A stretch of DNA of 6,836 bases from Candidatus Omnitrophota bacterium (GTDB taxonomy: Bacteria > Omnitrophota > Gorgyraeia > JAFGHF01). The stretch is from positions 1 to 6,836 of the forward strand of contig JAHIIS010000019.1 of the NCBI GenBank assembly GCA_018899075.1, given 5' to 3'. The notes below the pieces were generated by a model that was not told the origin of the DNA, made no database searches, and was given only the letters and a program-made list of their open reading frames with translations. Position numbers and translations under genes: made by a program. Shown here piece after piece: positions 1-5,649 of this stretch; the stretch's first letter is position 1, and each line of letters starts with the position of its first letter.

Positions 1-42
1 CCTGATAAGAATCTAATAGAATTTGTAGAAGAATTGAAGTAA
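1..42 (+). CDS. 3' end of an upstream gene (13 codons, product unknown)
   Basis: Frame 1 is open from the left edge to a TAA at 40-42 and reads PDKNLIEFVEELK. The other two plus-strand frames hit stops within the first 15 bases. The tail is charged and amphipathic, like an ordinary protein C-terminus, but 13 residues are too few to assign a family. It lies about 30 bases before the TATAAT box of the next transcription unit and on the same strand. No terminator hairpin is visible between it and the next gene, so some readthrough is possible. It could also be a chance open frame. Confidence 0.4.
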   Translation, partial: PDKNLIEFVEELK

Positions 43-49
43 AAACATA

Positions 50-78
50 TTGCTTATTTTAGCGATTTAACATATAAT
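50..78 (+). promoter_or_regulatory. Predicted sigma-70-type promoter of the nine-gene unit
   Basis: A perfect -10 hexamer TATAAT lies at 73-78. A weak -35 candidate, TTGCTT, lies at 50-55 with exactly 17 bases between them. Transcription would begin near base 85, leaving a leader of only about 18 nt that contains the ribosome binding site. This start point argues against the TTG codon at 83 as the translation start of the next gene. The -35 box matches the consensus at only three of six positions, so the call rests mainly on the -10 box and spacing. Confidence 0.55.
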
Positions 79-91
79 TTCTTTGGGCGCC

Positions 92-98
92 AGGGGGA
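92..98 (+). promoter_or_regulatory. Ribosome binding site that decides the GTG start at 104
   Basis: AGGGGGA at 92-98 is a purine-rich Shine-Dalgarno sequence five bases before GTG at 104. It lies inside the longer reading frame that begins with TTG at 83, so using the site implies the shorter protein. The TTG at 83 has no comparable site upstream and would sit at or before the predicted transcription start. Confidence 0.65.
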
Positions 99-103
99 AG
101 AAA

Positions 104-892
104 GTGGAAAATTTAAAGAATTTAGACAAGCTTGATATCCGGGCCAAAAAGGCAATTGAACTATATTTGAGAGAACTATTAAAAATCCATCAGGACAATA
201 TAGTGTCTATTTTCTTATGCGGGCAGGCAACAGGTAGAGATTATGTCCATAAAGTTTCTAATATTAATCTCTTCGTCGTCTTGGAAAAATTGGAATTTCA
301 AGACTTGCAAAAAAGCCTTAAGCTTGTATCCAGAGGGATAAATAAAAAGATTGCCGCGCCCCTTTTCCTTACGCGCAAACATATGGAAAGCTCAACTGAC
401 GTATTTCCCATTGAATTTCTGGAAATGAAAGAAAGCCATCTGCTCCTTTACGGAGAAGACCTTTTAGGCCCTTTAGAGATAAATCCGGCCAACATAAGGC
501 TATTCTGCGAAGAGCAGATTAAAGGAAAGTTGATTAGAATAAGGCAGGCCTATTTAGAAATAGGATTAAAAAGGAAGGGCATAGAAGCATTGCTTAAAGA
601 GTCCCTTACTTCGCTTACGCCCGTTTTTCGCAATTTAATCAGGTTATCCACAGGGATAGACCCTCCTAATTCCTTTAAAGGAAGGGTCTTAAAAGGCAAG
701 GCCCCGCCGGTCGAAAAGCAGGAAATCTATATTCAAGTCTGCACTGAATTTGATTTAGACGGAAATGTCTTTCTGGCAATTCTGCGCGATACCAAAAATG
801 ACGAAAAGATAGATGCGCAGGACGCAGAGGTCTTTTTCGAAAGATATATCGCCCAGATACAGAAGCTCGCCATTGCCGTTGACCAGTTATGA
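104..892 (+). CDS. Nucleotidyltransferase-fold protein, probably catalytically inactive
   Basis: This is a 262-residue cytoplasmic protein without a signal peptide or membrane segment. Residues 36-61 have the strand-turn-helix-strand pattern of a minimal nucleotidyltransferase. The usual G-S motif reads CGQATGRDY (39-47), and the usual D-x-D segment reads NINLFVV (53-59). Both expected metal-binding aspartates are therefore Asn (N53, N55), and the Ser after Gly is Gln. A second block around 101-126 (FPIEFLEMKESHLLLYGEDL and on) resembles the C-terminal part of such domains. A charged, mostly helical region follows. GTG at 104 is preferred over TTG at 83 because of the AGGGGGA site and the promoter position. 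The stop overlaps the next start (ATGA at 889-892), so it is probably co-translated with the TPM gene. A pseudo-enzyme or nucleotide-binding role is inference; the fold assignment is by motif only. Confidence 0.75.
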   Translation: MENLKNLDKLDIRAKKAIELYLRELLKIHQDNIVSIFLCGQATGRDYVHKVSNINLFVVLEKLEFQDLQKSLKLVSRGINKKIAAPLFLTRKHMESSTDVFPIEFLEMKESHLLLYGEDLLGPLEINPANIRLFCEEQIKGKLIRIRQAYLEIGLKRKGIEALLKESLTSLTPVFRNLIRLSTGIDPPNSFKGRVLKGKAPPVEKQEIYIQVCTEFDLDGNVFLAILRDTKNDEKIDAQDAEVFFERYIAQIQKLAIAVDQL

Positions 893-1671
893 GGTTCACG
901 CATAAATTAATCTTTGTATTATTAGCCGGGTTTCTCTGTTTTGCTTCTGCGCTTTCAGCCGAAGAGCCTGCTTTTCCCGAGCCGCAAGGTTTCATCAATG
1001 ATTTTGCCGGTTTAATTGCGCCTTCTGACTTTCAGCAGCTGAATGCCCTGGCGCAGGCTTTAAAGCAAAAGACCACTGCCGAGATAACCGTGGTCACTTT
1101 AAAGACCACCAAGCCCTACGACATCCAGGACTATTCAGTAAGGCTGTTTGAGAAATGGAAGATCGGCAAAGCCGGTAAAGACAACGGCGTCTTGTTGTTA
1201 GTAGCTGTTGAAGACAAGAAGGCCTGGATAACCACCGGCTACGGATTAGAAGGCGCGATACCCGATGCTGCGGCAAGCAAGATTTACCGCAATATTATCG
1301 CCCCCTATTTTAAAAAGGGCGAATTTTCCAAGGGCATTCTCGCCGGCAGCATTGTGATTGTGGACTTAGCGGCCCGTGAGTACAACGTATCTATAGAAGA
1401 TTTACCAAAACTAACTCAACAATACGTGCGGCCGGTGGAAAAATCGCCGCTTGCCTCTTTCATCCAGGGCCTGTTTACTCTGCTGTTTTTTGTCCTCTTC
1501 TTTGGTTTGCGCCTGGGCCTGTTTGGTTTCCTGCTTTTAGGCACAGGCAGAAGAAGGGGAGGGTATTGGTACGGAGGGGGGTTAAGCGGAAATTCCGGCG
1601 GCTTTGGGGGCGGCTTTGGCGGTTTTGGCGGCGGTTTTACCGGCGGCGGTGGCGCCGGCGGCGGATGGTAA
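889..1671 (+). CDS. TPM-domain (YgcG-like) exported membrane-anchored protein
   Basis: The 260-residue protein opens with a signal peptide (MRFTHK, hydrophobic core 7-21, likely cleavage after ALSA at 21-24). The TPM domain runs from about 34 to 165 with GFINDFAGLI (34-43), the DNGVLLLVA strand (98-106) and TGYGLEGAIPDA (116-127), all characteristic. A strongly hydrophobic stretch at 189-218 gives one or two membrane passes, followed by an RRR anchor (221-223) and a Gly-rich tail ending GGGGAGGGW. This architecture (signal, TPM, membrane segment, GGxGG tail) is standard for bacterial YgcG-like proteins, so the TPM domain should sit outside the cytoplasmic membrane. Related plant TLP18.3 has been described as a phosphatase; the bacterial role is not settled. 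The start overlaps the preceding stop by four bases, and lemA follows after 14 bases, a pairing often seen for these two families. Confidence 0.93.
   Translation: MRFTHKLIFVLLAGFLCFASALSAEEPAFPEPQGFINDFAGLIAPSDFQQLNALAQALKQKTTAEITVVTLKTTKPYDIQDYSVRLFEKWKIGKAGKDNGVLLLVAVEDKKAWITTGYGLEGAIPDAAASKIYRNIIAPYFKKGEFSKGILAGSIVIVDLAAREYNVSIEDLPKLTQQYVRPVEKSPLASFIQGLFTLLFFVLFFGLRLGLFGFLLLGTGRRRGGYWYGGGLSGNSGGFGGGFGGFGGGFTGGGGAGGGW
1596..1668 (+). repeat. Low-complexity Gly-rich coding repeat
   Basis: The 3' end of the TPM gene is built from short imperfect repeats of GGC GGC TTT and GGC GGT TTT type units, giving GGF-GGGF-GGF-GGGF and then GGGGAGGGW. It is the most G-rich, strand-asymmetric stretch in the window. 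It encodes the flexible C-terminal tail typical of TPM proteins. Such repeats can change length by slippage, but only one copy is available here, so variation cannot be judged. Confidence 0.8.
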
Positions 1672-1673
1672 AA

Positions 1674-1680
1674 AAGGAGG
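1674..1680 (+). promoter_or_regulatory. Strong ribosome binding site for lemA
   Basis: AAGGAGG at 1674-1680 lies five bases before ATG at 1686, immediately after the TPM stop codon (1669-1671). It fixes the lemA start at 1686. The same frame stays open back to 1566, but that extension only reads the Gly-rich region of the TPM gene out of frame as an Arg/Trp-rich peptide. Confidence 0.85.
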
Positions 1681-1685
1681 TTGCG

Positions 1686-2252
1686 ATGAAAAAAGGTGTA
1701 TTGATTCTAATTGTGGCCGTTGTCTTTCTTTTGGGCCTGGCCGGCTGGTTTATCCGGGGACTCAATTATGTGGTTATTCTGGACGAAAATGTCAACCAGT
1801 CCTGGGCGCAGGTAGAAAATCAATTACAAAGGAGAAACGACCTTATTCCCAATCTGGTCAACACTGTAAAGGGTTATGCCGGCCATGAAAGGGGAGTGTT
1901 TACTGAGGTTACGCAACTTCGCAGTCAGTGGGCAAGCGCGGCAACCCGCGGGGAAAAAATTACCGCAGCCAGAGAAATGGGAGGCGTGCTTTCGCGGCTT
2001 CTTTTGGTTGCCGAAAATTACCCTGATTTAAAAGCCAACCAGAATTTCCTGACTTTACAAAGCCAGTTAGAGGGGACAGAAAATAGAATCGCCGTAGAAA
2101 GACGGCGCTACAATCAGGCGGTAATGGGCTTTAACGCTTACAGGCGCACGGTATTCGGCAGCCTGTTTGCCCGCATGCGCGGCTTAATTAAACCGGCAGA
2201 ATATTTTGAGGCAGAAGAGGAAGCTGCAAGAGTTCCGGAAGTAAAATTTTAA
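1686..2252 (+). CDS. lemA: LemA family protein
   Basis: The 188-residue product has the usual LemA length and plan: a short cytoplasmic start (MKKG), one N-terminal transmembrane helix (about 5-22), then a long all-helical domain. The family signatures are present in order: N-x-S-W-x-x-V-E-N-Q-L-Q-R-R-N-D-L-I-P-N-L-V style motif at 37-58, VKGYAGHE (61-68), NYPDLKANQNF (111-121), ENRIAVERRRYN (132-143), FNAYRR (149-154) and the PEVKF end. LemA proteins are membrane-anchored antiparallel helical bundles with no agreed biochemical function; links to membrane remodelling and signalling have been proposed. The ATG at 1686 is chosen on the AAGGAGG site and because the N-terminus then matches the family. 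It follows the TPM gene by 14 bases and precedes a four-helix membrane protein by 15 bases, suggesting a shared envelope function. Confidence 0.96.
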   Translation: MKKGVLILIVAVVFLLGLAGWFIRGLNYVVILDENVNQSWAQVENQLQRRNDLIPNLVNTVKGYAGHERGVFTEVTQLRSQWASAATRGEKITAAREMGGVLSRLLLVAENYPDLKANQNFLTLQSQLEGTENRIAVERRRYNQAVMGFNAYRRTVFGSLFARMRGLIKPAEYFEAEEEAARVPEVKF

Positions 2253-2267
2253 CCGGGAGGTGGTAAA

Positions 2268-2633
2268 ATGAGATGGTTCATTGCTCTGGTGGGAATCTTT
2301 TGGATTACACTGGGCATATTTGCCCTGGTAGCTACCAAAAGGACGACTCTGGCGCTGAATAACTTAATAAAAAATACGCGGCGCCAGACCTTAGGCTTAG
2401 CCGGTTTAATCGTCGGCGTGCTGCTTTTAATTTCAGCCTCTTCCACAACAGAGGCCTGGTTTGTGCGCGCGCTGGGTATTCTTGCCTGCCTGAAAGGCGC
2501 AACGACTGTTTTAATGTCCCAACAGAAAATGAAGGCAGTGATGGACTGGTGGGTGGCTGGGCCGGAGATTGTGCATAAAGGCTGGGGCGCCTTTATGTTG
2601 GTTTTAGGCGTGGTTATGTTTTATATAATTTAG
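2268..2633 (+). CDS. Small four-helix membrane protein with internal duplication
   Basis: The 121-residue protein is almost entirely hydrophobic, with likely membrane helices at about 3-22, 41-58, 64-83 and 105-121 and no signal peptide or known catalytic motif. The two halves resemble each other at an offset of about 61 residues: W3-F4 with W64-F65, G9-I10 with G70-I71, G16 with G77, A29 with A90, N32 with D93, and G46 with G107. This suggests a duplicated two-helix hairpin. The loop of the first half is basic (KNTRRQ), and DWWVAG lies in the second. A GGGAGG site at 2255-2260 supports ATG 2268. It follows lemA by 15 bases, and its TAG directly abuts the dtd ATG. I do not recognise the family. 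A partner of LemA/TPM or a stabilising membrane subunit is a guess from position. Confidence 0.8.
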   Translation: MRWFIALVGIFWITLGIFALVATKRTTLALNNLIKNTRRQTLGLAGLIVGVLLLISASSTTEAWFVRALGILACLKGATTVLMSQQKMKAVMDWWVAGPEIVHKGWGAFMLVLGVVMFYII

Positions 2634-3080
2634 ATGCGCGCTGTAATTCAAAGGGTAAACACTGCCTCGGTAACAGTCAATAATAAAGTAGCGGCCGCTA
2701 TAAAAAAGGGGCTGGTAATCTTTTTGGGGGTGGTAAAAGAGGATACCTCTTTTGACGCCCGGTCCCTCGCCAAAAAGATAATGGAATTACGCATCTTTGG
2801 CGACCGGCAGAGGAAAATGAACCTATGCGCAAAAGATGTAGAGGCGCAGCTGCTCGTTGTTTCGCAGTTTACCCTGTGCGCCGACCTGGGAGAAAGCGGC
2901 CGGCGGCCAAGCTTTGACCGGGCAGCGCAGCCGGCAACGGCGGAAAAACTCTATCTTGAATTTATCCGCCATCTGAAGGAGGCGCAATTGAAGGTCGAGC
3001 AGGGGATGTTTAAAGAATATATGACCGTGCGTCTTGAGAACGACGGCCCGGTAACCTTTATCCTGGACAGCAAGAAATGA
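2634..3080 (+). CDS. dtd: D-aminoacyl-tRNA deacylase
   Basis: The 148-residue protein is a full-length DTD, which removes D-amino acids (and glycine from mischarged tRNA-Ala) from tRNA in the cytoplasm. It is a homodimer whose active site is made of backbone atoms. The family motifs are clear: MRAVIQRVNTASVTV at the start, KKIMELRIF (47-55), KMNL (61-64), SQFTL (77-81), GRRPSF (89-94) and NDGPVT (136-141), which contains the Gly-cisPro element (G138-P139) that rejects L-aminoacyl-tRNA. The usual V-F-G-A-x-M segment reads M-F-K-E-Y-M (125-130), a local departure from the common form. The ATG immediately follows the preceding TAG with no spacer, and its TGA overlaps the next start (ATGA at 3077-3080), so it should be translationally coupled to both sides. 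Confidence 0.96.
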   Translation: MRAVIQRVNTASVTVNNKVAAAIKKGLVIFLGVVKEDTSFDARSLAKKIMELRIFGDRQRKMNLCAKDVEAQLLVVSQFTLCADLGESGRRPSFDRAAQPATAEKLYLEFIRHLKEAQLKVEQGMFKEYMTVRLENDGPVTFILDSKK

Positions 3081-3997
3081 CCAGAGAAATCGTAAAGACC
3101 ATTATCAACAAATGTCTCGGATATAAAAAAGGCGAACATCTGCTCATCGTCTGCGACGATAAACTGAAAACGTTAGCCCGGGCCTTTTATAGAACGGCGC
3201 AGGCAGAAGGCATAGAGCCTGTACTGCTTGAGATGCCTCCCCGCCGGATGCACGGCCAGGAGCCGCCCAAAGAAGTAGCCGCGGCCTTAAAAACAACGGA
3301 TATAGCAATTCTCCTGACCTCGATGTCCCTTTCCCATACGCAAGCGCGCAAAGAGGCCTGTGCAAAGTTTGGCACCAGAATTGCCAGCCTGCCGGGGGTA
3401 ACTGCGGCGATACTCAAAAGGTCGATTAAGCTGAATTACTCTTCTTTGAAGAAGAGAGTGGAGAAAGCGGCAAACCGCTTAAGCAAAGGGAATAGGGTAG
3501 AGGTATATACGGATAAAGGCACGCATCTTGTGATGTCCATCCGTAAAAGATACGGGTTCTCCGACCACGGATTATATACGAAGCCGGGTTCCTTCGGAAA
3601 CCTGCCGGCGGGAGAGGCCTGCATTGCGCCCTGTGAGGGGACAACTAACGGACGCCTGGTTGTCGACGCAAGCGCGCCTCTGGTGGGAAGGCTTAAACGC
3701 CCGGTAGAAATAATTATTAAAGACGGCTTTGCCCAAAATATGCCCTTTTCCAGGATTGCTTCTTTAATTAAGCCTTTGGGCAGATGCGCCTTGAATATCG
3801 CCGAATTCGGCATCGGCTTAAATCCTAAAGCCAGGGTAACAGGCAATATCCTGGAAGACGAAAAGGCAGAGCAGACCGCCCATCTGGCTATCGGCGCAAA
3901 CATCTCTTTCGGGGGCAACGTATCCTGCCCCTGCCATTTAGACTTTGTATTTTTTAAGCCGCGCATTCTAATAGACGGAGACAGGCTATGCGTATAG
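3077..3997 (+). CDS. M29/NicX-like putative metallo-aminopeptidase (AmpS/COG2309 type)
   Basis: The 306-residue cytoplasmic protein resembles the aminopeptidase T/AmpS (M29) and NicX group. The N-terminal Rossmann-like half (1-135) includes YKKGEHLLIVCDD (16-28). The C-terminal half carries the metal-site motifs: NLPAGEACIAP (175-185, E180), IAEFGIGLNPKA (241-252, E243), DEK-x-x-x-T-A-H (261-269, H269) and C-H-L-D-F (286-290, H287 and D289). These match the Glu, Glu, His, His-x-Asp ligand pattern of M29 enzymes. Classical M29 enzymes are near 400 residues, so this one is short, like many uncharacterised COG2309 proteins. The position seven residues after H269, where M29 enzymes have a tyrosine, is Ile276 if aligned correctly. 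Aminopeptidase action is therefore plausible but unproven; NicX relatives are iron dioxygenases. The gene overlaps dtd by four bases and the glycosyltransferase by ten. Confidence 0.85.
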   Translation: MTREIVKTIINKCLGYKKGEHLLIVCDDKLKTLARAFYRTAQAEGIEPVLLEMPPRRMHGQEPPKEVAAALKTTDIAILLTSMSLSHTQARKEACAKFGTRIASLPGVTAAILKRSIKLNYSSLKKRVEKAANRLSKGNRVEVYTDKGTHLVMSIRKRYGFSDHGLYTKPGSFGNLPAGEACIAPCEGTTNGRLVVDASAPLVGRLKRPVEIIIKDGFAQNMPFSRIASLIKPLGRCALNIAEFGIGLNPKARVTGNILEDEKAEQTAHLAIGANISFGGNVSCPCHLDFVFFKPRILIDGDRLCV

Positions 3998-5208
3998 GCA
4001 TAATTCACTGGGGTTTTCCTCCCCGGGCGGGCGGGGTAGAGGCGCACCTGACCACGCTGTGCCCGGAGCTGGTGCGCCTGGGGCATCAGGTGTTCGTGCT
4101 CACAGAAACAATGCCCGGCGTAGCCTGCGAGCAAAGCATCTCCGGCGTCAAGGTAATCCGCCGGAAAGAGCTTTCTGCGGCTAATTTAGATAAATGGGCT
4201 AAACAGAAACGAGACTTATACGCAAAAGTAAAACCGGTTTTAGAAAGTTTCCTCACGAAAAACAGGATTTCCGTTGTTCATGCCCACAATATCCATATGG
4301 ATTTTTTTGATTTTGCCCGCGCGCTTACAGATATAAGTTGCGAAAAAGCAATTCCCTGCATAGCAATTTTGCATAACCATATATTTATAGACCGCAATAT
4401 GCGCCCGATGAAACGGATTATTGCCGGGCTTCCCTGGGCAAGGATTATCAGCGTAAGCCAATTTATCAAAGGGAAAATAATAAGAAGCGTGCCCGGGGTC
4501 GATAGAAATAAACTGGGGATAATTTTGCACGGCATTGATTTAAAGAAATTCTCTCCCTTGACTTCCAAAGAGAAGGATAAAATAAAAGCAAAATACAAGT
4601 TTTCCGGGCGCAGGATTATCTTACATCCGGCCAGGATAATGCCCTGGAAGGGGATAGTCCCGGCAATCCGCGCAATGCCCAAAATCGTAAAGAGGTTTCC
4701 TCAAAGTTTAATGGTGCTTACGGGCAGGATAAAGCCGATACACAAAGACCAGAGCGAAATCTCCCGTTACAACAATTTAGTGGACAAGACCATAAAAAGG
4801 CTCAATCTAAAAGACTATGTCTATATGGGAAAATATACATATCGCGACATACCCTTTTTGACAAAGATAGCCGAAGTGGTAATTTATACTACCATAAAGG
4901 ACGAGCCTTTTGGGCTCTGCCCCGTAGAAGCTATGGCCTGCGCAGTGCCAGCGATAGTTACCAGCTCCGGCGGGTTAAAAGAATCGGTAATCCAGGGCGA
5001 GACCGGATATATTATTGAGAAAGACGAAAAGAAGCTGCCCGGACAACTGGCGGAAAAGGTAATAAAACTGTTTTCTCAGCCCAAGCTGCGCAAGAGCATG
5101 GGCCGCTCAGGCAGGCAAAGGGCGAAAACGCATTTTGCTCTCGTAAGAATGGCTGAGGACTTCATCAATGTCTCCCGGGAAGTCATAAATCGAAAGGGGT
5201 GTCGATGA
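3988..5208 (+). CDS. GT4-family glycosyltransferase
   Basis: The 406-residue protein is a GT-B fold, retaining-type glycosyltransferase of the GT4 group, likely adding a sugar from a nucleotide-sugar donor to a lipid or glycan acceptor at the inner face of the membrane. The N-terminal acceptor domain has the glycine loop (PPRAGGVEAH, 11-20) and VVHAHN (96-101). The donor domain has VSQFIK (156-161), HGID (181-184), RIMPWKG (216-222, the usual R...KG phosphate-binding pair) and EPFGLCPVEAMACAVPAI (306-323), containing the E-x7-E signature (E306 and E314). The length is typical. The donor and acceptor cannot be read from the sequence. No other polysaccharide genes are visible, so it is isolated from a classic sugar cluster. 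The start overlaps the previous gene by ten bases, and the stop overlaps the next start (ATGA at 5205-5208). Confidence 0.94.
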   Translation: MRIGIIHWGFPPRAGGVEAHLTTLCPELVRLGHQVFVLTETMPGVACEQSISGVKVIRRKELSAANLDKWAKQKRDLYAKVKPVLESFLTKNRISVVHAHNIHMDFFDFARALTDISCEKAIPCIAILHNHIFIDRNMRPMKRIIAGLPWARIISVSQFIKGKIIRSVPGVDRNKLGIILHGIDLKKFSPLTSKEKDKIKAKYKFSGRRIILHPARIMPWKGIVPAIRAMPKIVKRFPQSLMVLTGRIKPIHKDQSEISRYNNLVDKTIKRLNLKDYVYMGKYTYRDIPFLTKIAEVVIYTTIKDEPFGLCPVEAMACAVPAIVTSSGGLKESVIQGETGYIIEKDEKKLPGQLAEKVIKLFSQPKLRKSMGRSGRQRAKTHFALVRMAEDFINVSREVINRKGCR

Positions 5209-5627
5209 AAAGGCTCTTTTTAAGCGCATTTGCTTTATTCTTATCGTTGGCATTAACAGGCTGTGTCCGGCGAATAGTAATCATAGACTCACAGCCCCAG
5301 GGGGCGCAGGTTTACTTTGACCGTAAACTTATCGGGCAAACGCCTTATACCCACGAATTCCTGTATTACGGTGCCCACCGCCTGGAACTGGTTAAAGAAG
5401 GACATGCTAACCTTAATACTACACTTAAACTAAAAGGGCCAATTTATGAATATTTTCCGCTTTCGGTCTTTTCTGAACTGCTTATTCCCTGGCAAATAAG
5501 CGATGAACACAGCTTCGCTTTTAAATTGGAAAAAGGGCAGGCCCAAAAACCGGTTATTTCTCCTATCGAGCAGCCGCAACCGACTTTGCCTTCTCCGCAA
5601 TTAGAACGGATAGAAGAAAGGCAATAA
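5205..5627 (+). CDS. PEGA-domain lipoprotein
   Basis: The 140-residue product starts with a lipoprotein signal (MKRLF, hydrophobic core, lipobox L-T-G-C with Cys20), so mature protein should be lipid-anchored. Residues 24-75 form a PEGA domain: IIDSQPQGAQVYFDRK (26-41), GQTPY (44-48), YYGAHRLELVKEGH (54-67). A second conserved-looking block, Y-E-Y-F-P-L...ELLIPW (81-96), is familiar from PEGA lipoproteins of Planctomycetes and Omnitrophota. The tail from 111 is Pro/Gln-rich and probably disordered. PEGA domains are small beta folds thought to bind surface polysaccharide or protein partners, which fits the preceding glycosyltransferase. ATG 5205 is chosen over GTG 5199 because AAAGGGG (5193-5199) sits five bases before it and it forms an ATGA overlap with the previous stop. 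Confidence 0.9.
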   Translation: MKRLFLSAFALFLSLALTGCVRRIVIIDSQPQGAQVYFDRKLIGQTPYTHEFLYYGAHRLELVKEGHANLNTTLKLKGPIYEYFPLSVFSELLIPWQISDEHSFAFKLEKGQAQKPVISPIEQPQPTLPSPQLERIEERQ

Positions 5628-5649
5628 CAAATTTCAGATGGAGAAAAAA

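Noticed and set aside
1566..1685. Forty-residue N-terminal extension of LemA
   Set aside because: It translates the Gly-rich repeat of the TPM gene in another frame into Arg/Trp-rich sequence, and the strong AAGGAGG site points to ATG 1686, which gives the normal LemA N-terminus.
1604..1888. Ala-rich 94-codon plus-strand frame across the TPM/lemA junction
   Set aside because: Its composition comes from reading the GGC/GGT repeat out of frame. It overlaps both real genes and has no ribosome binding site or family resemblance.
3436..4134. Long minus-strand open frame (232 codons) opposite the M29/NicX-like and GT4 genes
   Set aside because: It lies wholly opposite two well-supported genes, its translation is rich in Pro, Arg and Ser without domain motifs, and no ribosome site or promoter supports it. 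It is a shadow of the codon bias on the other strand.
4278..4682. Minus-strand 134-codon frame within the GT4 gene
   Set aside because: It is entirely antisense to a gene with clear GT4 motifs and has no initiation signals of its own.
5199..5204. GTG 5199 as the start of the PEGA lipoprotein
   Set aside because: It overlaps the end of the AAAGGGG ribosome site that serves ATG 5205, and the ATGA overlap with the previous stop favours 5205.
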